The position numbers and the translations under genes are program-made. The notes below the pieces were generated by a model. That model worked only from the letters and a program-made list of their open reading frames with translations. It did not search any database and had not been told where the DNA came from. From positions 1 to 64,000 of the forward strand of contig QKWP01001254.1 in the NCBI GenBank assembly GCA_003550325.1: a DNA stretch of 64,000 nucleotides, given 5' to 3'. The stretch is from Gigaspora rosea (taxonomy: Eukaryota; Glomeromycota; Glomeromycetes; Diversisporales; Gigasporaceae). Shown in pieces: positions 45,405 to 56,138 of this stretch (positions are counted from its first letter, which is position 1; each line of letters begins with the position of its first letter).

Positions 45405-48157
45405 TTTTATTTATATTATTTTAATTTATTTAATAAATTTTAATAAAAATAAATTAATAATATTTATATAAATTAAAAATAAAATATAAATTTATATTTA
45501 ATTAAAAATTTAAGTTTATTATAATATTTATCTATATATTATAAATTTTAGCCAATAAATACAACTCTATAATAAAAAAAAAAGATGGTTAGAACCATTT
45601 TTGTTTCATTATGATAACAAGCTTACTTGATTATCCTAATTATATTCTACTAATTAAAAATTAAGACTGATCTATTAATTTAGATGCTTAAGAGCACCTT
45701 TAACAATATTTTCAAATGTGTTTTTTTCAGAATTTACTACAAGCAAACAGAAAACAAAAACATTTGTGACAAAGTTTTTTGGTATAAGAAATAAGTCATT
45801 TAATTTAATAAGTCAAAGTGAAAAAAAATTAGACAAGCATACCAGTCAAAATGTTAATCGAATTTTTGCAAAAAATTGAGCATAACTTTTTAGAAATGAT
45901 TTCTGCAAAGAGTTTTCAGCTAAAAAAAAATTAGAAAAGAAGTGCAATGTCAAAGTGAATCTTGTAGAATTTTGTGTTCTTTATTAATTAAAGTAATATG
46001 ATATTTTAATCGATATTTTAATTTCACCGATTAAAAATCTGATCATAGTAAAATTATTAATATTGCTCGTACGTACATGCACTTACACAAATTAGACAAT
46101 AAAATTTGTTCTAAACTAATCAAGTATTCAATTATTATATTTTTTTTAAAAAAAATTTGATATTTCCACTATTTTGAAAATAATTGATTTGTTAAATTAT
46201 TTTTATAAAAATGTGGGCCTGTTTGATAGATTGATTAAGTGCCTCAAATAACGTTAATAGTGTGCACCGTCACAATCACTAGCAAATCAATCAAGCTTAC
46301 TGCTAACAAATGAAATAATGTCCGAGGTTCTTATTATTTTACTTTCTAGATAGTCAGAAACTTTTCTTCTAGCAATAATCCAGGGTATATTTCTGCTTAC
46401 TTCGGAAAGTTTGTGAGTGGTGAAGAAATCATCCCGGTCGGTGAAAACAACAGCCAAGAATATCTTAAAAAGAAAGAAGAACTAATCACCAAGCAATTTG
46501 ACTGCAACCAGACCAAAAAAGAACTAGATGAGATTTTAGGATTATGACATTATAAGCAAAAAATTAGAGAATTAAAAAAAAGAACTCGGTAAATACACTA
46601 AATTAGGCTTGAGAACAATTAAACCTTGTTTTTCTTGTTGTTAAACAATCTTTAATAATAAATATTTTTATTAAATAGGCTATCGAAATACTTATACATA
46701 ATATACACATCATAAAATAATATAAACTTATTTGCAGGCCAGTCAACGTTTTAAGTATAGTTGGCTTGGTAGTAAGCGACATTTTATTTGACTAAAAATC
46801 CATTGTCATCTTTAATTTTAATACAATAATCGAATTCCTATTTCTACTTTAACATCTTGGTTTAAGTGAAGTGGCCTAAATAAAAAATAATAATAATAGT
46901 CAGTGAATTGGCCGAACTAAACACAAATCAGACATATTAAAGAAAAAACAAATTGCAAATAATTATTGTAGAAAGCAAAGCATTACCTGAGCTAAAAAAA
47001 AGAAACCTCGTGATGAATAAACTTAAGAAACTAAATGAAATACGTCGTTTTAATTGAAAAAAAATAGTATGAAAAATAAATAAGAATCATAGAATAAATA
47101 TAATATTGTAATTTTCTTTTTTTCATGTTGACTACGGTTTGTTCGACACGTCTTAAAACTTCAATTACTTTCGAATTTAAAAAAGGATCTAGAAAAAAGA
47201 ACATTCCGGCAAGTTAGAACATCACTGAACTTCTACTAAGCGTTGTTATTGTCTGTATATAATATTTCTATTGATTACAGACCTCTCATTACGGCGTGAT
47301 GCAACATGATGCAACTTGGTTTTATATAGAGACGTTTGCTACGAGGTTATTCAATTAGTGGAATAGTGCACCGATACTAGTTTTTTTCAGAAGTTTGCTT
47401 ATACGTGAAGTTCCGGTTTTACTATTCTATGCAATATAAATACTTGTGTAACATAGATCCCGGAAATCATCAGAATTGAATGTCCCCATGCTATGGGGCA
47501 GGGGGTATAGTTTATACCAAAATTTTTTTGTTTTTGTTACACAAAAATTGATCTACATGTTACACCTGATCCTGAATTTTAATTGGTAAATTGAACACCG
47601 GTGATGATCACCGGTGGTGATAAATAGCAAACTTCTATTTTCTAATCCATAATTTATGTAAACTAAAATTATCAAACGTATTAAATATTATATAGGCAAA
47701 TATTATTATTATTGTAATTCTTTATACTGACAAACTTAATTTCACCGTTATAGCAAAAAAGTATTATATTGATCATCGGTCCGTCCGGTCTAGCTCTATT
47801 CGGTCCTATTTCGGTTCTGGACCGCGGCGGTCTTTTAACCAATTTCGCATTAATTTAACATTTCAACAAAGTTCAAATAAAGGGGTTAATGACGACGGCG
47901 CCCACATCATCACAGGTCGGTCCCGATCCAAACCAGTCCTAGCTCTGCCAGAAAAGAAAATAGCAAGCATGGTTACATACAAAGTTGCACAAACCGCCAT
48001 TCACGGGTAAACGTGATATGCCACACCAATTACATACGCGCATCAACAAATCACATGCACCCACAGGTAACACAAGCCACAGCAGAAATGTGATCCCAAA
48101 GTCATATAAATACGAATGTCTGGCAGACACCAACTCTCTCCCAGAAAGTTATTCTGG
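45405..48157. other. Mostly gene-free interior with one coding fragment
   Basis: Apart from the fragment at 46374-46627 no coding sequence is supported. A GGTCCGTCCGGTC-type GC-rich patch lies at 47780-47830. A TATATAAATA-like box at 48104-48112, followed by a CT-rich stretch, could be an old promoter. CATATAAATACG and TATAAATAGGG at 53367 have similar surroundings. Confidence 0.5.
46374..46627 (+). pseudogene. Orphan coding fragment of unknown origin
   Basis: After a TTCTAG acceptor-like site the frame reads NNPGYISAYFGKFVSGEEII, then PVGENNSQEYLKKKEELITK, then QFDCNQTKKELDEILGL, where a TGA stops it (46544-46546). With a frame change it continues HYKQKIRELKKELGKYTKLG. Codons such as AAC, ATC, CCG, GTC and ACC are commoner than in neighbouring genes. 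The helical, charged tail suggests a coiled coil. I do not recognise the family. The composition could mean a different origin, but 60 codons are too few to conclude. Confidence 0.4.
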
Positions 48158-48473
48158 GTGTCAATGAACACGTTCGGCGCTTTGGATTGCTCGCTTTCAA
48201 TAATTTTGGAAAGTTCACTTTCTTTTGCTCGATAATATTTCTAGGCAAATAGGAAAAGCTGGAATAGAGGGTTGCTACGGCTTATTTAAGGCGCTCATTA
48301 AGGTCTACTGATCCTAAGGAAAGGATTAGTTATGCACAACTTTCCTTAATAATGCAAACTTTTCCTGTTTAGCTTATCTAATATACGTGTAGGGAAAAGC
48401 TGGAAACTTTGTTTACAGTTATTCCCAGGTGTCTCACTGGACTCTTAGTCTCGGTGGTGAACGTGTTCGACAC
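48158..48473. mobile_element. Possible 316-bp inverted-repeat element
   Basis: GTGTCAATGAACACGTTCGG at 48158 and GTGAACGTGTTCGACAC ending at 48473 are imperfect inverted repeats. Next to them, on both sides of the right end, AAAGTTCACTTTCTTTTGCT (48212) recurs as AAAGTTCACTTTCTTTGCAT (48482). No target duplication is clear. Confidence 0.4.
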
Positions 48474-48714
48474 TTAAAAAAAAGTTCACTTTCTTTGCAT
48501 GATAATATTTAGGGTATGACAGAAATATGTACTGTATCCCCTATATGTATGTACTATATACTGTTGTTTGTATAGTTGTATAACATAAATTATACATACA
48601 TATTTCGCAAACTCTACATTACATATTTTTTTAATAATTTGTTTCACGAACTTTACATACTTTTCATTCAACAACAATAATACATATATATTGCGCATTG
48701 CGCATCTTTAGTAA

Positions 48715-51700
48715 TTAGACAATATGATCTAATTCATTTCTCATTTTTTTATTAGCTAGTTCTAAAGCCTCTATTTCGGCTTCTTTTCTTCGTAATTTTA
48801 CTTCCTTTCACGAATAGCAATAGCTCGTTCTTGGAGAATTATTTTTTGTTCTTCAATTTTTAATTCATGTTGATTATTCGTTTCTAACTCAATTTTAACT
48901 CTCTTATGTATTTGATATCATTTCTTTTTCCGAGTCCGAAGGAATTGTAATTATATTTTGTGATTTTTTGTCAATTTTTTTTTTGTTGAGACTTACTAAA
49001 ATTTGAAGATTTGTTTTTGCTCTCTAATGACAATTTTAATAATAAAATATTAATATAATAAATAAATTTTTACTTAAAGTAATATATATATATATCGATA
49101 TATTTACTTTTACGTGTCATAACAGCCAATTTACACTTAATTTCTCCATTATCACATTGTGTAATTGGTACACTGAACTTTATATGAACTTGTATTCGAA
49201 TAATGGCTATTTCATCCAATTTTTTTCCTCTAAAATTATAATTAAAAAAGTTTTTAAAATCTCTCAACATTCATATATTATTAAGTATAAATAAAATAAA
49301 TATATAAAAATAATTAAATACTTATTAATTGCTGAAAGCAATTTTAATTGTTTTTCAGACCGATTGGCATATGCGTGAGCAGCTTCAGCTGCATTTGTAT
49401 TATCCAGCTTCAATCCATGTAGTGTAATTAATTTTTGAACAATGATAATTTAAAGAAGCTATAATATAAGGTTTACGATAATAATCAACTCATTCTAAAC
49501 CAAATTATTATAAATTAGTAAATAAATTTAATAAATAAAAATTATAATTAGATATATATATATATATACCTTGTATATTATCTTCATTTAAATTTAACAG
49601 TTGATCGAAAATATTAAATACTGATTCTTCATCATCGCAATTAGGAATAGAATACATTAAACTTTTTGCATATTCAGTAAAATGGTTTTTTTTTTGTATA
49701 TTTCTACAAATATATTTAATAAATTAAAATTTAATAAATTAAGTTAATAAATTATATTTAATAAATTAAAATTTAATAAATTAAGTTAATAAATTAAATT
49801 TAATAAATTAAATTTATAAATTAAATTTAATAAATTGTTTTTTATTACCGATTATAATGAATTAAACATGATTTAAATATGTATAAAAGATGTGTATTCC
49901 AATTTTTTGAACAATCAACTTCTTCAATAGCCATGCCTAAACCTTTTAATTGAGCAAGATCTAAATCTGCCACAATACATGCCCATCCTTCATTATGAAT
50001 ATGGTAAAGTTTAATTTGTTTTTCTGAAATTTCTTTAATTACTTGAAATAAAACTTGAAATAATCGTTTATATCCTTCAGCTGTAAACACATTTGTAAAG
50101 ATGCGACAATAAGACATAACTAAATAAATAAAATTTAAATTAATATTTAAATAAATAATAAATGTTATAATTAATATTATCAATATATACTTAACGAATT
50201 TTATGATTTTTATCATAAGAGTTACACTCAAATTCGTTAATTGATTCTTTAACTCTTTGTAACTCATATCAATTTGAAAAAAAGATAATTTTTGTAACAA
50301 ATATGCCAATTCTGGCAACATACAAATAATTATAACTTGACCGTCATGAAAAAATTCTGAAATAAAATTAATATATATTAAATATATATCAATAAATATT
50401 AAATTATTTAAAAACATTATATATATACCAATTTTTTGTACATATTTTTGTAAATTATTGATTTTTTGTGAGATATTATACCATACGCCCATAATACTTT
50501 GCCCATATGGATGTATTTCTTTATAAGCTTTATTAACTAAATACTGTAATCGGTCAATATTATTAAGTGAAGCATGGATTTGACCAAGTATTTCAGTATT
50601 AAATGAAGTTTTATAAAATTTCCTTAAATAAAATTTAATATTATTTAATTACAAATTTAATTTTAATAAATTATATATATAAAATTAAATAATATTACCT
50701 GTAATAAAGGACTGTGCTGTTAAAGCTTCATCATCATTAGTGGTCCGTTTAATTAAAGTTTGCAATGTATTTTTAATATTTGCTGGTACGTTTTCTGGTG
50801 GTGGTGGATGATCATGAGTGCCAATACATATAAGTGCACACCTTGATATATCCAATGGGATAATTATAATAAACCGCACTGAACATGCTTTTTCAACTAT
50901 ATTTCCTCTAGTAATTTGGCCATCTTTAATATGAGGAAATTCTGCAAATTGCAAATAATTTAATTACAAAAAGTTATTATAACTTAATATTATAAATTTA
51001 AAATCTTACCGCATAGTTTCCTTTTGCAACTTCGTAAAATAATTGAAGTACAAATTGCTTGATCTTTTTCTTCAATGAATTCACCTGCAAATAGCTTTTT
51101 TAATAGAGACAAATCAATTTCATTTATGTTAATTTTGATAAAACGATGCCATTTATCATTTTGTCTATATTTAGTACATCAATAAAATAAGATGAAGTAT
51201 TTGTCAAGTAGTTAACAATTTTCCAAGCTTTGCAGATCCAGAACAAAGAATGCCATTGCATTGAAACTTGCATTGAGATTCACTTGCGGCCAAATATGTT
51301 CTTTATTAATATATAATTAAATTAATTTTTATTAATATAAATAATTTAAACAATTTAAATAAAAATTAAAATATGTATAAGTTTTTATTTTTTTGCTATT
51401 TATTTCTTGATCTGTAATCATTTTACGATAAAAATCTGAATCAACGTCGACATTATTATGGATAGGTCGGGTCACTAAATTCACAATATTTAATGCCTTG
51501 ACATCCTTGTTCATCCTTTTTAACAGAAATATTTCCAAAAAAAGGACAATTTTGAATAGTGGAAGCACCACCACGACCATTAATTGAGTACTGGATCTAA
51601 ATAATAATATAAATTAAAAACTTTTATATTTTATATAAATTAAATAATATAAAAAAAATATTTTATATTATTAAATGCATCCATATAATTATCCCAACCA

Positions 51701-52045
51701 TCAACATTAAAAATAGTCACAACTCCATCTTCGGATGTCGCAGGATATTCGATGGGTAGTGCACTATGAATAATTTCATTTGCACGTAATTTTTTCGTAA
51801 ACAATGCCACTTCTTGTAAATCTTGATTTTCAGTTATATCGCTCTTAAAAAAAATTAAACTATAAGTTAAAATGCATTTGGCAATATTCAATTTATAAAT
51901 TTAATCATATTACAGTATTCGAATCTGAATCTTCGTTAAACCATGTTTCATTATATTCGTCAACATCCAAATCGGAAAACTCTTCAGTAATACCAGTTTT
52001 TAAATTATAATTTTCTTTGGTAGGCAAATCCAAATCTGATTCCAT
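48715..52045 (-). pseudogene. Decayed multi-exon gene with FLYWCH-like motif, probably transposon-derived
   Basis: The - strand starts MESDLDLPTKENYNLKTGIT at 52045. It continues through SDITENQDLQEVALFTKKLR (51840) and YSINGRGGASTIQNCPFFGN (about 51570), then CSVRFIIIIPLDISRCALIC and IGTHDHPPPPENVPANIKNT (about 50870-50780), a zinc/His motif resembling FLYWCH or WRKY-like transposon fingers. MGVWYNISQKINNLQKYVQK (50492) and a block with CRIFTNVFTAEGYKRLFQVL and YHIHNEGWACIVADLDLAQL follow. The end is a charged coiled coil, EAEIEALELANKKMRNELDH. Introns with plausible borders remain, but frame changes near 51450 and 48800 and internal stops make it inactive. It is convergent with the intact gene at 42347 and may belong to the same mobile element. 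Confidence 0.6.
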
Positions 52046-52286
52046 TGCGCAAAGTTTATTTAAAAAAATACAAAAAAAAACAAATAATTGTCAACAGATA
52101 TATATACAAAGTATATTTTATGCATCATTAATTAATAATCGCAAAGAAAAACTATATTTCAGCATCGAGAGAAAATTATGTATCGGATTCTTAAATTACA
52201 ATTTATTATACGAAAATTCCCGAATTAAATAATAAGTTATAAACATAAAAGCCCGCCCGAAATGTAATTTTATTAGCGGCACTCAT

Positions 52287-53161
52287 AATAATTTATTATA
52301 TATCATACGTACTGTACGTACGTACATGTTTTGTTAACTGTACATTACATCATTTTAATAATTAATTAATAATGATTCCTATATATACATACTTTATAAA
52401 CTATACAATACATTTTTACTATATTCTCTAAATGTGTACAAGGCTGTGCTCCGGATGATCATGTGATGGTCCCGACGACTACTTAGTTGAACAAATTTTA
52501 ATACAATAAAATAATGATATATATAATAAAGTCGATTTTTCTTTTGCGTTGCACTTTTAATTACTTTCGTTTTTGAATCTTACAGTATTTGCGCACGGAA
52601 TTAAAAAAAAAAAAGGAAAAAATTATATTCAGCAGATTGAAGAATAACTTATCCCAATTTTTAGTATAATTATCAAACTTATTATCGTTATAATTCAAGT
52701 TCATTAAAAGTCCTTAATTAATATTATATTTTAAAATAGGTTGATTAGAATTTTAATATCATTATATAATCCGTTAAATATAACTTTTCGATACTTATTG
52801 CATTTTCGTATGGAAAAATTTTCTTAGTTCTTTATATAATGTTATTTTTTAAAATTACAATCAACTTTTCTATACCGAATTGAAAGTCCATATAACGCAC
52901 ATAGCGTTTTTATTGCGAATAATTTTCCAGAGTTCGTTATCGGAGGTTCGTTGTATAGGGCCAACTATATACAAGAAAAAATTTCTTGAATAAAAATAAA
53001 TTGTTTTCATTAAATGGTCTTTTTAAAAAATTTTTTTTCATTAAATAAAATATGTAAACTTGTTAATTAAATATATAAGTTTTTCTTTGACATTTTCATT
53101 AATGCATGTTGACAAGGGTCAACTGATCGAAAAGACAGGGAGCATTGGTCAGGGGACATAT
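52287..53161. other. Gene-free stretch
   Basis: AT-rich with no gene. The bases at about 52900-52980 (AGAGTTCGTTATCGGAGG, then TTCGTTGTATAGGGCC) resemble the right end of a pogo-type MITE. Confidence 0.45.
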
Positions 53162-53353
53162 ATCACGTGCCCAACCCGGCCCGGTACTCGTATCAAGAAT
53201 CAATCGGTAGATGAAATCAACGTCAGATCACAAACTCATGCAAATCGAGAGATTGGTATCACACGTGCCCGAACCGGCCCGGTCACACGCATAAAGAATC
53301 AGTCGGTAAATGAAATCAACGTCAAATCACAAATTCATGCAAACCGAAAAGCC
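53162..53353. repeat. Two 96-bp tandem units upstream of a TATA box
   Basis: ATCACGTGCCCAACCCGGCC at 53162 and ATCACACGTGCCCGAACCGG at 53258 start two related units, each containing AATGAAATCAACGTC-like or GATGAAATCAACGTC sequence and a CACGTG or CACGTGCCC core. An open frame runs through them, but its repetitive nature and position suggest upstream control sequence rather than protein. CACGTG is a common bHLH binding core. Confidence 0.6.
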
Positions 53354-53366
53354 ACCATACGACTGA

Positions 53367-53531
53367 TATAAATAGGGTCGTCAAAGAGAATCAATTCCAC
53401 ACGCTCTCTCTCATCAGATCTAATTCATTTAACTTGAATTTTCTCGACCCAACCCTTCCCACCACACACGGTGGAACAGTCTCCTGATTCTGCCATTTTC
53501 CTATTTAACAGCCGGCCTGCTTTGAGCAGGC
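53367..53531 (+). promoter_or_regulatory. TATA box, CT-rich start region and hairpin
   Basis: TATAAATAG at 53367-53375 is followed about 30 bases later by a CT-rich stretch (CACACGCTCTCTCTCATC) suited to transcription initiation. GCCTGC-TTTGA-GCAGGC (53515-53531) forms a GC hairpin. It could drive the F-box gene at 53894 with a long leader, or be the LTR-like promoter of a lost retroelement. The GC content is high for this window. Confidence 0.45.
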
Positions 53532-53893
53532 GGGAAACCACCGGCACCTTTGGCTATCCGGAATTATTCCATCCACATGACCAAGCGCACCTATGCTTTT
53601 CGACTTATTTACGGTATATTATTGTTCATGTAATATGATCATGTAAATTTTTTTGCCTTGATATTTCTGCATAAAATAACAACATCATTTATGCAAAATG
53701 TCACGACCAAAAAATTTCACGCCAATATAATATAAATAATAACATCAATGCTGCTACGCGTGATATTAACTCCAATAAAAAAAATGAAATAAACAAAATT
53801 ATCGCGTTCTAAATAAATATTTGACCAAATCAATAGCTACATACGCTCTTCACGTTCTTTCTAGAATTTTTCATAAAATTTCATAAAATTATA

Positions 53894-54805
53894 ATGGAAA
53901 AAACTAATCCCTTCCTTTTAATTATTCCTTTAGAAATATTCGTTCAGATATGTAATGATCTTTCACCGGATGACTTACTATCGTTATCTTCAACTTGTAG
54001 AACATTAAATAAAGATCTTTGTTGTGAATCAAAATATATTCAAAAAATTTGGTGTAATGCACGACATAATTACATACCTTGTCGGAAACTTCCACCTCCA
54101 CGAGGCATGTCAGAGAATGCTTATACCAAATTATTAACTGTGGATAAATGCTTCTATTGTTGTCGCAAAGGATATCTAAGTAAAATTTTTTGGCCACGCG
54201 GCGTAAGATGCTGTGGACCTTGCTTAAAAGTTCACGCTGTAAAGTAAGTTAATATTTCAATTTTCGTTTATACTTTTATTCTGCGTGTAGCATTTTTTAA
54301 ATACTTAAATAATTGATTCAATTATAGTCAAAATGAATTGAAAGAAATATATTTTCGACCAAACATTATAATTGAGCTTATTCCATTTGCATCAGCCTTT
54401 AACCATCAAGAAAATAAATATTATTTTCTTGACCTAATTAGGCCATTAGAAGAAGAACTAACACATATACCCCTCGAAGATTACGAAATTTGGCATGAAA
54501 CGAACAAAGTCAAAGTTGATGTTGGTTATCTTACGAAAGAAATTAGGCAACGTATTAAGGAAGATGGTGATTATACATCAACTATAAAGGCTGATAGGCG
54601 CAAGGCCATTGAGGAAAAACTTGATGGCATGTGTCAAGAAGTGGATGAAAACGGAAACGTTAAATTCAATTGTGAGGTCCTTAATCGATGCGATAGTTTA
54701 AAAAACTCTATAAATCTAGCAAGACCTTTCAATGAAAATTGCTGGAAACGATTGAGGCATAATTTAGAAGTAAATTATGATCTTCTATTAAATGAAAAAG
54801 ATTGA
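53894..54805 (+). CDS. F-box protein with Cys-rich motif
   Basis: Exons 53894-54243 and 54328-54805 join in frame (GTAAGT donor, TATAG acceptor) for 275 residues. Residues about 6-50 (FLLIIPLEIFVQICNDLSPD, DLLSLSSTCRTLNKDL) form an F-box, the Skp1-binding module of SCF ubiquitin ligases. CFYCCRKG and CCGPCL (about residues 92-113) could bind zinc. The second exon is charged and mostly helical in appearance (PLEEELTHIPLEDYEIW and so on) and probably carries substrate recognition, though no LRR or WD repeat is visible. The start is the first ATG after an A-rich leader. It shows no damage. Single-gene context; the nearest promoter-like signal is 500 bases upstream. Confidence 0.8.
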
Positions 54806-55698
54806 TTTTTTAAATACATCATTAGAGCAATTTCAAGGTAATCATTAAAGTAGTAATGTTTTTTTAACGTTCTAAGTAAAATTTGATTCGATTTTTTATC
54901 TACAGTGTTAAAGAAATATTAAAGTACCTGGATCATAATGCTTATTTTCGCTCCTTCTCGTAAATAGTCAGTAGTGTAGATATGCTGTACCGATATTGTG
55001 AAGCAGAATAGATAACGTTTTCAAAAATGAAAATTAATAAGAATATGTTTATCGTTGCTTAACACTGAAGAACAATATCTTTTAATACCATTCAATAACA
55101 TACTTCCGAATGATCCAAAGCCACAATAAATAAATGTTAAAATGCAATTGATTCTCTTCAACAAAATTTTATATAGCGAATTCTGGATATCCTAAATCCT
55201 AATTTTTAAAAATTACATTTATTCGTTAAGTATAAAGTTTCATCGGTCTATATGAAGACAATACTTTATAATCGAGAATTAAAAATTAAGCTCATATATG
55301 TATGAAGTAATTTTTATCCAATGTCAGACTTTTTCGGACATCACTGTGTCAGAAAGAAAAATTAATTTAAAAAGCAGATAGACAGATTATTTCTCATAGA
55401 CTAATTGTTTACATTATGAAACATCATTTGTTATAGGTTTCGTCATTCGTAAGATATCAGGCATCATTAATTGTCACTGATGAAATCGAATTTGATCTAT
55501 TTTGATGTGACATTATAAATTTTTAGGATGTAATTTTGCTGATTTTTTTCCTTAGAGCTAGGTTAGAATATTATTAATAACAAAAGCATAAGTAATTTTT
55601 AATAAGTTTTTATTTTCAACATTAGCTGTGACAAAAATTTCCTAATTGATGCCAATAATTAACATTTTATCAAAGTCATTAACGTTGTACTAATTAAA
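54806..55698. other. Intergenic, no feature seen
   Basis: No gene, hairpin or repeat of note. The composition is AT-rich. Confidence 0.5.
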
Positions 55699-55981
55699 TG
55701 TTAATCAAGGTTCTCGGAAGGAGGGAAAGACTCTCGGTGGGAGTTTAAGTCTCCAGGTGAAATTTACAAGTATATAAAGATTTAGTTTCTGCTTAGGTGA
55801 GTAGGGAACAAGTATTTGAACGATTGTAGATAGTATTTAGTATTATTGTTATAATCCGATGTATTGATTTAGTTAATAAAGAAGAACCCTTATACCCGTA
55901 ATTATGTGTTAGTTTATCGTTTTAAACCATTTAACCTCCTTAATAGTCTACGATCGGAGCTAAAACCACCCAGTCGTAACA
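55699..55981 (+). mobile_element. Degenerate solo LTR, relative of 38507-38975
   Basis: TATATAAAGATTTAGTTTCT, CCGATGTATTGATTTAGTTA, AATAAAGAAGAACCCTTATA and GTGTTAGTTTATCG follow the same order as in the - strand LTR at 38.5-39.0 kb. It probably ends CGTAACA at 55981. The left border TGTTAATC at 55699 is a guess and no target duplication is seen. About 150 bases are missing relative to the other copy. Confidence 0.65.
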
Positions 55982-56138
55982 CCGGTAAATACTTTCCGAC
56001 CAAAAGGGTAAATATGGAAGTTCATTGAGGCTAAGTAATCTAAAGATGGTATCTATAATTACGTATACAGTAATACATACAAATGGTCTTGTTTTATTTT
56101 CACTTTTTTTTTTTTTCTCGAAATACATTTCAACAAAA

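Larger units (their letters stand above)
41778..52286. mobile_element. Candidate 10.5-kb transposon bounded by matching inverted repeats
   Basis: ATGAGTGCCGCTAAATAAAA at 41778 and its near complement TTTTATTAGCGGCACTCAT ending at 52286 are inverted repeats of about 18 bases with one indel. AAT lies outside both ends, a possible 3-bp target duplication. Inside are two convergent genes, the intact putative transposase at 42347-45404 (+) and the decayed gene at 48715-52045 (-). Their placement between the repeats suggests one composite element, but an accidental or nested arrangement is not excluded. Confidence 0.45.

Noticed and set aside
53060..53371. 103-residue open frame as a protein
   Set aside because: It is produced by two tandem 96-base units (a multiple of three, so the frame stays open) with no recognised domain.
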